Below, piece after piece: positions 1-9,553 of a DNA stretch of 64,000 bases (position 1 is the stretch's first letter; each line of letters begins with the position of its first letter). This stretch comes from Diploptera punctata (Eukaryota; Arthropoda; Insecta; Blattodea; Blaberidae). The notes below the pieces were generated by a model that had not been told where the DNA came from, ran no database searches, and was given only the letters and a program-made list of their open reading frames with translations. The stretch lies in assembly GCA_030220185.1 (NCBI GenBank), contig JASPKZ010001233.1, positions 3,291,001-3,355,000 on the forward strand. The letters are read 5' to 3'. The position numbers were made by a program, and so were the translations under genes.

Positions 1-789
1 TGTAATTGCAGATTCCAGGAGTATATTAAATAGATGGAAAGGTTACTTTAATCAGCTATTAAATGTACATATAGAACAGAACATTGAAGAGGATAATTTT
101 TAGGCAGCAGAAATGCTAGTCGCAGAACCAAGAGCATTAGAGGTTGAAATGGCGCTAGAAAAACTGAAGATGTATAAAGCATCAGGTTCAGATGAGATCC
201 CAGCAGAATTGATAAAATCAGGGGGAGAAAAATTGATAGACAAGATACGCCGGTTGCTTAATATGATTTGGGTAAACGAAGCTCTCCCAGATAAATGTAA
301 AGAATCGATTATTGTACCAATTTATTAGAAAGGATATAAAACTGATTACAACAAGTAGAGTGGCAACTCATTACTTTCAATTTCGTACAATATTCTAACA
401 AATGTATTAGTAAGCAGACTTATTCCCTATATTGATGACTAGAGCGAGGAATTATATGAAGAAAATTATACTAAAATATGAAATCATAATAGCAAAATAT
501 GAAAATTAGGACACAAAAATATTATGAAGCTACTATTTTTTCAACTTTTTACACATATTTATATACAGAAGCCCTGTATAATATATGGGTATACATACAA
601 ACACACAAATGAGACAAGAAGACCTTTTTGTAGCTCAAGAAATAAAGAGTTTCACTGTATTTCCATTTTAATTAATTTTTCATTACTTCTGACTCAATAT
701 AAAATATCATTTAATATAATAAATTTTGGAATTTTTAACATTATGAGGTTTTATTGATTCTTATCAATAAAATATCATGTTCGTGATTT

Positions 790-1110
790 GAAGCAATTTT
801 AATGGCTCACATTGAAGTATATTGTGTGAGGAATCACGCTAACAAGCCGGAAGGTCGTGGGTTTGAGTCACAATGGGGTCAGCTTTTTAGCTGGACCAAA
901 ACCTTCTGGCTGCATCATAGCCCTAGATTCTACTCAGATCTTAATTGAAATGAGTACCAGACACATATTCTGGGGCAAAGGGGCCATCACGCAGGTCTGA
1001 GAACCCAGTGGACATCCCTTGGAGATTGTCTAGAAATGTGGAAGTCTCAACATCCATCTACCCCAAGCCTGTAGTTTGACACTTGATTTCAATAAATGAA
1101 TACTGAGTTT
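790..1110 (+). mobile_element. tRNA-derived SINE (family E)
   Basis: A B-box-like GGGTTTGAGTC lies near 860, preceded by degenerate A-box-like sequence. A roughly 220-bp unique body follows, ending in an AATAAATGAAT-type A-rich tail near 1095. It looks like an old tRNA-headed SINE. No second copy was found in the window, so the boundaries are approximate. Confidence 0.45.
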
Positions 1111-1352
1111 ATATAAAACGTGATCAATTAATTTATCTAATGATATTTAATTACGAAATCCAAACATAAATAAAAAAAACAAAACATAGTAACCATTGTA
1201 ACTTGCTTCCATCGGATATACCACTGACAAAATTTAGAGTAGGTACAGTTTGGATGACTTCTATTTACCTTGCATAAAGATAATGAATTCCAGTACATAT
1301 AAATGCCACAATAACATTAAATTGGATGAATCAGAACACACGTAGACCAAGT

Positions 1353-1614
1353 CCTAACTAACTAACTAACTCACTGGCACAATCGAACCCGTAGGTTCAT
1401 GAACGCACGGACATAAGCTCTCCATACATCCCTATCCTGAGCCAATGTTTTCCAATCATCCCCTCTATAATCTTTCCCTCAAATCATGGTTAATGTTATT
1501 CTCCCACTTCTCTCTTGGTCTACCAACTGGGTGTTTTCCCTCTGGTTTTCCTTCAAGAAGCTTCCATGCACGTCTTTCATTTCCCCACTCGTGCCACATG
1601 CCCTGCCCATCGCA
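1353..1614 (-). mobile_element. RTE-1 3' stub with 11-bp TSD
   Basis: The last 250 bp or so of RTE-1 in reverse orientation, starting with a variant (CTAA)n tail and running back to the GHVARMG codons. GTAGACCAAGT flanks it at 1342-1352 and 1615-1625, a perfect 11-bp target duplication. It is a short, 5'-truncated, target-primed insertion inside the hAT-like element. Confidence 0.9.
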
Positions 1615-2148
1615 GTAGACCAAGTACTATATGTCATATTTGGAGAAAAAAGATGTTAAAATGAATTAATCCACAAATAATTCTAGGGAGTATTTCAAAA
1701 CTCTCTTTGCAATTACAATTATTTTTAATCCTATACATTACACGTATGAACATAGTGAAATGTAGTTAGAATTATTTTAACATTAGTTTTTCCATGAAAT
1801 TTGCCTGAACACAGTATATATGCATGTGCTTTGAATAATCAAATTAACAATTCTGTTCATAATACACAGTTAGGAGCTTTTTATATATTTTTTAACGCCT
1901 GTCAGAATTATTTTGTACGATCAAAAAGTATGCTCCACATTATATGATGTTATGGGAGCAATCATGTACTGCACTACATATATGATGTAAGTGAGAATAA
2001 TACTGGCTTTACCTACAAGAACTTTACAAATTTCATAAACTGTGGAGCAAGACCTTATTTCACAGCACAGTTTCAAGTTTACCAGCAGCAGTCTTACCTA
2101 CATTTAAATACTGTAATCCATTCATAAAATAAGAACTGTCCTTAGGTA

Positions 2149-2544
2149 TTTGAGAATAAAGTTCTTAGGAAAATTTTTGGACCAAAGAGAGATGAACAGA
2201 CAGGTGAATGGAGAAGACTACTTAACAATGAACTACATGGTCTTTATAGGAAGCCAGATATAATAAGAACAGTTAAGTCTCGTAGACTGCGATGGGCAGG
2301 ACATGTTGCGCGTATGGGGAATGAAAGACGTGCATGGAAGCTTCTTGTAGGAAAGCCAGAGGGAAAACGCCCAGTTGGTAGGCCAAGAATGAGGTGGGAG
2401 AACAACATTAACTATGATTTGAGGGAAGCAGATTATACAGGGAATGATTGGAAAGCATTGGCTCAGGATAGGGATGTATGGAGAGCTTATGTCCGCGCGG
2501 CCGTGAACCTTCGGGTTCGATAGTGCCAGTGAGTAAGTAAGTAA
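2149..2544 (+). mobile_element. RTE-1 3' stub with 11-bp TSD
   Basis: The last 396 bp of RTE-1, from FENKVLRKIFGPKRDEQTG to the terminal codons NLRVR, then stop and a (GTAA)n tail. It is flanked by perfect GTCCTTAGGTA copies at 2138-2148 and 2545-2555. It lies within the hAT-like element and is 5'-truncated. The C-terminal reading frame is uninterrupted, so the insertion is fairly young. Confidence 0.92.
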
Positions 2545-4290
2545 GTCCTTAGGTAGCAAAAAGGAATAGGTTTCTACCTGAGAAAAAAGAGTGGGTAGTT
2601 ATTAGTCTAACATTGTTATTCTACTTATTCATGTTCTTATCACAGATTAGGAAATCCCTGTTCTTTTTCTGTAGTTTCGGACAAAAGCCTCCACTTGGTC
2701 ATTCCATCTCTCCTTTTTTCAATTATTTTCTTTATTTATCTTGTTCCAGATGGGATACTTAGGAAGTTTCGCTGTCTACCATATTGCATTGTCAAAAAAT
2801 TTCAAAACTGCAGTCACTCCAAAAATGTTTTTAATGAATTAGTAGAAATTTCATTTTAAAAAATTGAAAGTTGAAAAATATGAAGGGATATTAAATGTTT
2901 ACAGAAATATGAACATTTCGCCAAAATATTATGAAATATGAAAAAAATATGAAGGTCTTATTTGATTCTACATATCATAAAATGTAAAGTTACTTTGTCT
3001 CAGCGCTCTCTGACCAATAGTTTAAAACATGAAATTTCATAAAAATCCTCGCTCTATTGATGTCATTCTAGAAGATAATCAATGTGGATTCAGAAGAAAC
3101 AGGTCTACAACAGACCAGATTTTAGTATAAGACAGATTTTAGAAAATAAATGGGAATATAATGGTTCTATTCATTATATATACGTAGACTTCAAAAAGGG
3201 ATACGATTCAATTAAGAGGAAGAAATTATTTAGTACTTTCTGGAGTACGGAATTCCCAAAAAGTTAGTTAGACTTATACGAATGTGTCAAAGAGCAGGAT
3301 ACGTGTAGGCAAGCAGTTTTCGGACACTTTTAAAATCCAGAATGGGTTGAAGCAAGGAGATGCACTATCTCCTCTACTATTTAATTTTGCCCAAGAGCAT
3401 GCCATCAAATCTTTAGAGGATGAGGAAGGCTTACAACTCAATGGTATTAATAGGCTGTTAGTTTATGCTGATGATGTAGTACTATTGGGCGATAGCGAGG
3501 AGATACTAAAGGACAACACGCACACACTATTGAGTAACACTATGAAATTAGGACTGCAAGTAAATATCAATAAAACTAAATATATGGTCACACGTAGAAA
3601 TGCATTATATAATGAAAATGGACAGCTAATGACAAATGAGGGAAAATTTGACGAAGTGGCTGAATTCAAATACCTAGTAACAATAATCACAAACAGGAAT
3701 GAGATGCACAAAGAAATTAAACATAGGCTCAATTCTGGAAATGCGTGCTTATTATGCATTACAGAGACTTTTGATGTCCCAACACCTTTCAAAAAACGTT
3801 AAGCTGAAAATATATAAAACTATTATTCTACCAGTTATATTGTATGGATGTGAAACATGGACTCTTACTTTAAGGGAGGAAAGGAGATTACGAGTATTTG
3901 AGAATAAAGTTCTTAGGAAAATTTTTGGACCAAAGAGAGATGGAGAGACAAGTGAATGGAGAAGACTACATAACAATGAACTACATGGTCTTTATAGGAA
4001 GCCAGATATAATAAGAACAGTTAAGTCTCGTAGACTGCGATTAGCAGGACATGTTGCACGTATGGGGAATGAAAGACGTGCATGGAAGCTTCTTGTAGGA
4101 AAACCAGAGGGAAAACGGCCAGTTGATACACCAAGAATGAGGTGGGAGAACAACATTAACTATGATTTGAGGGAAGTAGATGATACAGGGAATGATTGGA
4201 AAACATTGCCTCAGGATAGGGATGTATGGAGAGCTTATGTCCGCGCGGCCATGAACCTACGGGTTTTATGGTGCCAGCGAATAAATAAGT

Positions 4291-4611
4291 ACCGGAAGAC
4301 AGGTAATTACGTAATTAGATGGAGGCTTTTGTACGAAACTCGATCCTCAAAACAAGAACATGAACAATAATAACCACATATAAGCGTTCCATTATCTTTT
4401 CAAAAGATATGCATAATGCTTCTCCTTTGATGTGTTCCATAAATAGAATGTTATTACCCAGGTATAACATGACATTCCATGTTCTTCTTCAATCAGTACC
4501 AAAATACTTTTGACCAAAATTATTTGGTGCTACATCAATGCTTTCAGGGAATGACTTACAAAGAGCAGTTTTTAAATTAAATAATATTGCACAAGATTAA
4601 AACCTAGAAAT
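4291..4611. other. Unassigned AT-rich spacer
   Basis: No ORF, terminal repeat or tRNA-like promoter could be supported. This is non-coding sequence between two RTE fragments. Confidence 0.4.
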
Positions 4612-5180
4612 TTATTCAACAAAACAAAAACTAAAGTAATGGCCTAGTGTGGCAAAAAAAATGGAAAGAACAAAAATACTACTAAATGACAAAACACAGA
4701 ACAAGTAAAATATTTCAATTATCTAGGTGCATCTTTAGTTTGTAATAGAGAAAATAATATATTACAAATATTTCACTATTTATGTGGCACCCTTAAAAGA
4801 ACACTGGGAAAGAAAGTAAGACAATAAACACATTTAAAATTTTATAAAGTATTGCCTGTGCCTGCAATATCGTATGGCTCAGAAATATGGACTCTGAATA
4901 AACAGTCAATTAAAAGAATAGAAGTAGCAGAAATGAAATATTTACGATTTGTGACAGGATATACTTTAATGGATAAAAAACGAAGTGAAGATATCCGGAA
5001 AGAACTATAAATATTCAGTTTGACAGATAAAATAGAAGAGTATAGAAGAAAATGGTATGAACATGCCTGCAGAATGGATTCCAACAGATTGCCTAGAAAA
5101 GGTCTGTACTATCAACGAGGAGGAGGAAAAAGAGATCGGGGTCGCCCACGAAAGAGATGGACACAGCAGCTATAATACTT
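4612..5180 (+). pseudogene. RTE-type LINE C-terminal fragment (RTE-3 group)
   Basis: Frame-broken remnant of the C-terminal end of an RTE-type RT protein. Readable blocks in order are NYLGASL, a degraded TLKRTLGKK, PAISYGSEIWTLNKQSIKRIEVAEMKYLR, a DKIEEYRRKWYEHACRMDSNRLPR segment, and the closing basic GRPRKRW motif. It is a different family from RTE-1, which ends GKRPVGRPRMRW, and is closer in pattern to the fragment at 36240-36830. Several stops and frameshifts are present. No tail or TSD was found. Confidence 0.75.
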
Positions 5181-5394
5181 GAGCCGGGACGAACCAAAAA
5201 GGTTTAATCCTTGTTAATATTTATCTAGGCTTATTACAAATAAATTAAAAATAATTTGAATTTTTTTTATTTTGTAAGAATTGATAGTGTTTCATGAATT
5301 TCTTTTGAAATCCAATCTCAGCTGCACTTCGGTCTTAAACATCTCAACTCATCCATAAAACCTAACCTTCAGTCTTCGTAATGTAAATGTAAAC

Positions 5395-5976
5395 TATACC
5401 TTATCCGCTCTTACTGTTAGAGTGATCCTAACATAAAAAACGCCAATTGTATCCTTCCGCCATTCGCGCCACTAGCACTGTGCCATTGACAGTGAGCACG
5501 TGTGAAGTATTTAAGAAATGTAAACGTTGAATGGGGTAGAATACAAGAAATCTGGTGAGATTTTTCACTGAACTTGTGAAATACATTTAAAATAACTGTT
5601 TTTGACCACTAGTCAAAGGTTTTCAAGATTTGTGTTTAAAAATTTGGATGGCGACACAAGGACAGAAGACTCAACACTTTCAGCCATTTTGTTGCATCAG
5701 AATCGACTGAAGCATGACTCAAATCCATGATCCATATGTAATGAACTGTTTTAAGTTGTAATTATTGATTAATTTTTTTAGAATATTTTCTATGTTTTGA
5801 ATATCATTATTTTTATTCACAGGACATATTTTTAATTTAATGAAAGAACTACTTTTTCCCATATGTGTTGCTTCTATATCGTACTTCTGTGTCCATAACC
5901 AATGAAAAGCGAGCAGGTCACATGATTTTGTTTTGATTAGGATCACTTTAAGAGCCGATAGCCTTTAAGATGAGAT
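5395..5976. mobile_element. MITE-like element, copy 1
   Basis: A non-coding element sharing both ends and the interior with 35513-35954, in opposite orientation. The left end reads TTATCCGCTCTTA, with AGAGTGATCCT after a small insertion. The right end is the inverse complement of GGCTCTTAAAGTGATCCT. The interior shares an AT-rich stretch including CACAGGACATATTTTTAA and GAGCAGGTCACATG. No ORF is credible. It appears to be a short non-autonomous DNA transposon with imperfect inverted ends of about 25 bp. The TSD could not be set. Confidence 0.7.
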
Positions 5977-6689
5977 CAGGCTGAATATTTTATGTAAGGA
6001 GATAAAAATAACTTATTTCTCAACTAAACTGTGAATAATAGCATAATTATTCTTGGCATTTTGATACGTATAATGATATATTTATGCAATTCTAATTGTT
6101 TACTCCTGGTTTCTGTAGTCATTGTTTTTATACTCTGCCTATACCTGAAAGTTAAAAAAGATGACTGTGTGTTCCAGGCTGCTTGTGGTGTTTTGTGAGA
6201 TTCTCTTCCACAGAAAATACAGGTGAGTCACAAATTAATCTTCAATTAGTCGCGTGGGGGTCAGCATCACCTCCAATTAAAAACAACGATTTTATTATTG
6301 TTAATCACTTATTTATCTAATTACTAGAATTAATACATTTTTATAATCTTTGCCAATCACACGTTGTGCATAAAAATCACTTAAAATGACTAAAAATACA
6401 TGAAAAAGCAGATATTGAAAGTGCTGCAAAAAACTAGTCCATTGAGTTAGTTTCTATTTCAGTTTATAAATATTAAATAATTTAAAATTCTTTGAAAAAT
6501 CACATTTATCAATTCAGTACATATTAAGGCAAATAAGTTCCTAGTCACCATTTTTTAAAATATTCTAGGCATTCTAGACACACAGAAAATATTACACTCT
6601 TGTTAAATTTATGGATATTAAAAAAAATGAGAATGAATATGACTTTATGATGTGACCTTAACATTAATCACTTGTATTTATTTTCAGTT
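5977..6689. other. AT-rich non-coding sequence
   Basis: About 700 bp of AT-rich DNA with no ORF, repeat ends or tRNA-like boxes that can be supported. Confidence 0.4.
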
Positions 6690-6704
6690 AATCAACTTCA
6701 CTAA

Positions 6705-7286
6705 ATTAAACATAAGCTCAATTCTGGAAATGCGTGCTATTATGCATTGCAGAGACTCTTGATGTCCCAACTTCTTTCAAAAAACGTTAAACTGAAAATA
6801 TATGAAACTATTATTCTACCAGTTATATTATATGGGTGCGAAACATGGACTCTTACTTTAAGGGAGGAAAGGTGACTGCGAGTATTTGAGAATAAGGTAC
6901 TTAGGAGAATTTTTGGACCAAGGAGAGATGAACAAACGGGCGAATGGAGAACACTACATAGCAATGAACTACATGGTCTTTATAGGAAGCCAGATATAAT
7001 AAGAACAGTTAAGTCTCGTAGACTGCGATGGGCAGAACATGTTGCACGTATGGGGAATGAAAGACTTGCATGGAAGCTTCTTGTGGGAAATCCAGAGGGA
7101 AAACGCCCAGTTGGTAGACCAAGAATGAGGTGGGAGAATAACATTAACTATGATTTGAGAGAGGTTGATTATACAGGGAATTATTGGAAAACATTAGCTC
7201 AGGATAGGGATGTATGGAGATCTTATGTCCGCGCGGCCATGAACCTACGGGTTCGATAGTGCCAGTGAGTAAGTAAGTAAGTAAGT
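6705..7286 (+). mobile_element. RTE-1 3' fragment with 15-bp TSD
   Basis: C-terminal third of RTE-1 (HRLNSGNACYYALQRLL... to NLRVR, stop, (GTAA)n tail). It is flanked by AATCAACTTCACTAA (6690-6704) and AATCAACTTGACTAA (7287-7301), one mismatch in 15. A TGA at the ERRLRV position and other changes break the frame. It lies just upstream of the first protease exon seen. Being sense-oriented, its tail places repeated GTAAGT, a consensus 5' splice site, in this position. Confidence 0.92.
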
Positions 7287-7301
7287 AATCAACTTGACTA
7301 A

Positions 7302-7827
7302 CACTGCCGTAAATTCTAGAAATTCCGTAGATCGTTATATTGACACTCTGAGGCACAGAGACATGTGGAACATTCTGACTTGTCCTCCAGAGACAGACTT
7401 CTGCACCCCGGCAAGGTCATACTGGACAATAAAGTAGAAGATGAATTAGGAAGGCCTTGCACTACACTGACGGCACATTGGCATATGTGGATTGTCTTCT
7501 CAACTGTCCTCAATTTCTCCTTATTTCAGCCATCTATATGCTTCTTTTTATATATAATGGTGTGCATATTTTTTTCACTCTGAATCTTCGCTTCTCCCCG
7601 AACTCCTGCCTCGCCAATGGTCCAGGGTTTCCAACTTGCTCACGGTCCTCAGACGGTTTGTGAAACGATCAGATACATTTTAGCCGCTTTCGACTTATTT
7701 CCCGTAACCATTGCTAATATCATATTACTTGCTATTATTTAATTAAATTGCTCAGCTAAGCTCATTAAAATGCCTGATAAATTTTGCTGAGAGCCCTCTT
7801 TTTTTATTCTTATGTTTTAAAAAATCC
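7302..7827. other. Non-coding sequence 5' of protease exon
   Basis: Short overlapping ORFs (60-70 codons) on both strands show no recognisable domain. A protease 5' exon could lie here, but no signal-peptide-like or CLIP-like coding segment with a matching splice donor was found. Confidence 0.35.
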
Positions 7828-7925
7828 ATTGACTCTGGGCGGGTGTAGAGAGCCAGAGTTCCTGGGTTCAAACCCCATTCTAGACGTATATTTTTCTCTT
7901 AAAATATAATTTGTCCTTAGTGAGA
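7828..7925 (+). mobile_element. Short tRNA-derived SINE (family D)
   Basis: The B-box-like GGGTTCAAACCCC near 7866 is followed by the shared 3' segment TATATTTTTCTCTTAAAATATA. The same 3' segment follows tRNA-like boxes at 35195-35290 and, inverted, at 34275-34390. The copy sits about 70 bp upstream of a protease exon, in the intron or 5' flank. Confidence 0.55.
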
Positions 7926-7994
7926 AGTATTAAATCAATAATAAAAAAAACATGAAACTCTAAATATATTTACAAATTATGTTTAATGTTTCAG

Positions 7995-8190
7995 AATGCG
8001 GTCAACCTATAGTTCCTACATCCCGAATTATGGGTGGAGAGATGTCATTGCCTGGGAGGTGGCCTTGGATGGCTGCCATTTTAGCCAAAAACAAATATAA
8101 CACACAATTCTTTTTCGGTTTCACATGTGGAGGATCACTTATAGGACCACGACATATTCTCACAGCTGCACATTGTTCATATATGACCAG
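7995..8190 (+). CDS. Serine protease exon A (activation site and catalytic His)
   Basis: Encodes ECGQPIVPTSRIMGGE..., then PGRWPWMAAIL, FTCGGSLIGPRHILTAAHCSYMT. It holds the light-chain Cys (ECG), the activation cleavage region (R-IMGG), the Cys42-Cys58 pair and the catalytic His in AAHC. The acceptor is TTTCAG ending at 7994 and the donor is GTACAG at 8191. The exon begins two bases into its first codon, so at least one upstream coding exon must exist. It ends with two bases of the codon completed by exon B. IMGG in place of IVGG is conservative. Confidence 0.9.
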
Positions 8191-8479
8191 GTACAGGCCA
8201 TAACTTATAATAACCATGATAATGTTATATTTTCTCTGCCTTCACTTACGTCAAGTGAGGTTTAAAACCAGTGTTACAAACATATAGCTAATGGTACGCT
8301 ATGTATGTTGTGTTTACTACACTGGATGGTCAGAAGATAAACTATATTTTGTACAAAATATCTCATTGTCACCTGAGATACCAGTGATATTTTGTTTTCA
8401 TTTTATTTTTATTTGAGATACTTTAATATACAGACTGAAGAAAATATAAATACATACATAGTGTTCTACCCAAAGCACT

Positions 8480-9069
8480 GCAAACTCAGCATTCTCCATT
8501 CTTTTCTTGACTCAGCTTTCCTTTTTTGTATCCACATATAAACCATTTATTTTAATATTGTCTATAATCTGATGTCTTTTTCTGCCTCTAACTTTCTTTC
8601 CGTAGACCATTCCTTCTAGGGCATCCGTCAACAGACAGTTTCTTCTTAGCCAGTGGAAAATCCAATTTATTTTCCTCTTCTTTATGAGTACTAGCATTGT
8701 TCTTTCTTTACCCACTCTGTCCAGCACATCTTTATTTTTTATTTTGTCTGTCCATTTTATACGTTCCATCCTTCTCCAAATCCACATCTCAAAAGCTTCC
8801 AGTCACTTTCCCTCATTCCTTCATAATGCCCAAGACTCTGCACCATACAATGCTGCACTCTACACAAAGTACTTCACTAGCCTCTTCTGTAATTCTTTTG
8901 CCAAAGGTCCACAGAAAATGTTTCTCTTCTTGTTAAAAGCATATTTTGCCATTGCTATTATCTGCTTTACCGGTACTTCTTGACAGCAGTTCTTGTTACT
9001 ACTGATAATACAGCCCAAGTATTTGAAGCTCTCCACTTGCTCCTCAATGGCCACATTTTTAATCCTCAT
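8480..9069 (-). pseudogene. RTE-type LINE C-terminal fragment (minus strand)
   Basis: Read on the minus strand the blocks are EEQVESFKYLGCIISSN, an AKYAFNKKRNIFCGPLAKELQKRLVKYF segment, WRRMERIKWTDKIKNKDVLDRVG, and the closing KKVRGRKRHQIIDNIK. This is the order of the C-terminal part of RTE-like RT proteins. Two frames are needed (8860-9069 and 8512-8787), so it is frameshifted. EN and RT cores are absent. It lies antisense within protease intron A-B. Confidence 0.75.
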
Positions 9070-9550
9070 AAAATATAAATAATATAATTTGTATAAAGTC
9101 TAAACTTGTAAATTAAAGTAAAGAATATTAGATGTATGTTATTTACATAGCATAAAACAAATTATCAGTTATTATTTGCATGCAGATAATAATGTCTAAG
9201 TTTATAAAAATTCATAGGAAGTGACGCTATGAAGAGAATACATATATCACCTGAACGTGTTTCTGAGAACATCTCTCCATTCTCAACTCAACATTTTTCA
9301 GATTTATTCCATTTCATGGGTCTGTCCTCAGTCATGTTATCAAAACATACTCTCATATGTCCCTTAAAAAGTTATGGAATAATAGCTACAAACTGCAAAC
9401 GTAGCATACTCAAATTCGTGTGGACAATTGAACTGATAATAAAGAAGCTATTTTTCACATGGCTTACATCACTATGTTTAACAAAAATATAAGGGAGTCT
9501 TCCCTAAATAAGGCTGATATAAAAATACAATCGCAAAATGTTGTTAAAAA
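9070..9550. other. AT-rich intronic sequence
   Basis: No coding or repeat signature could be supported. An 87-codon ORF at 9229-9492 has no recognisable features. Confidence 0.4.
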
Positions 9551-9553
9551 TTA

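Larger units (their letters stand above)
440..3056. mobile_element. Non-autonomous hAT-like DNA transposon
   Basis: The element starts TAGAGCGAGG (440-449) and ends CCTCGCTCTA (3047-3056). These are perfect 10-bp terminal inverted repeats, and similarity continues inward to about 20 bp. It is flanked by TTGATGAC (432-439) and TTGATGTC (3057-3064), an 8-bp target duplication with one mismatch, as expected for hAT. It interrupts an RTE-1 RT ORF exactly between YIDD and the next codons. No transposase was found inside. The interior holds a tRNA-derived SINE (about 790-1110) and two RTE-1 stubs (1353-1614, 2149-2544). The right-hand 230 bp recurs at 52060-52289. The superfamily call rests on termini and TSD length only. 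Confidence 0.8.
1..4290 (+). mobile_element. RTE-1 LINE copy, split by a hAT-like insertion
   Basis: Reverse-transcriptase part of the RTE-1 LINE family, continuing in from before the window. The first piece (1-439) encodes the start of the RT domain (KASGSDEIPAELIKSGGEK, then YIDD). The second piece (3057 to about 4290) resumes in the following codons with FRRNRSTTDQI, a degraded YVDFKK.YDSI, GLKQGDALSPLLFNF, the YADD box (LLVYADDVVLL) and the C-terminal GHVARMGNERRAWKLLVGKPEGKRPV module. Between them lies 440-3056, flanked by an 8-bp duplication. Stop codons and frameshifts break the frame in several places, for example after IVPIY near 326 and near 3800. The copy is therefore dead and older than most RTE-1 copies here. 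The 3' end near 4270-4290 has lost the clean (GTAA)n tail. Confidence 0.9.

Noticed and set aside
7365..7663. Overlapping ORFs considered as a protease 5' exon
   Set aside because: No signal peptide, CLIP cysteines or splice donor in phase with exon A (which needs one preceding base).
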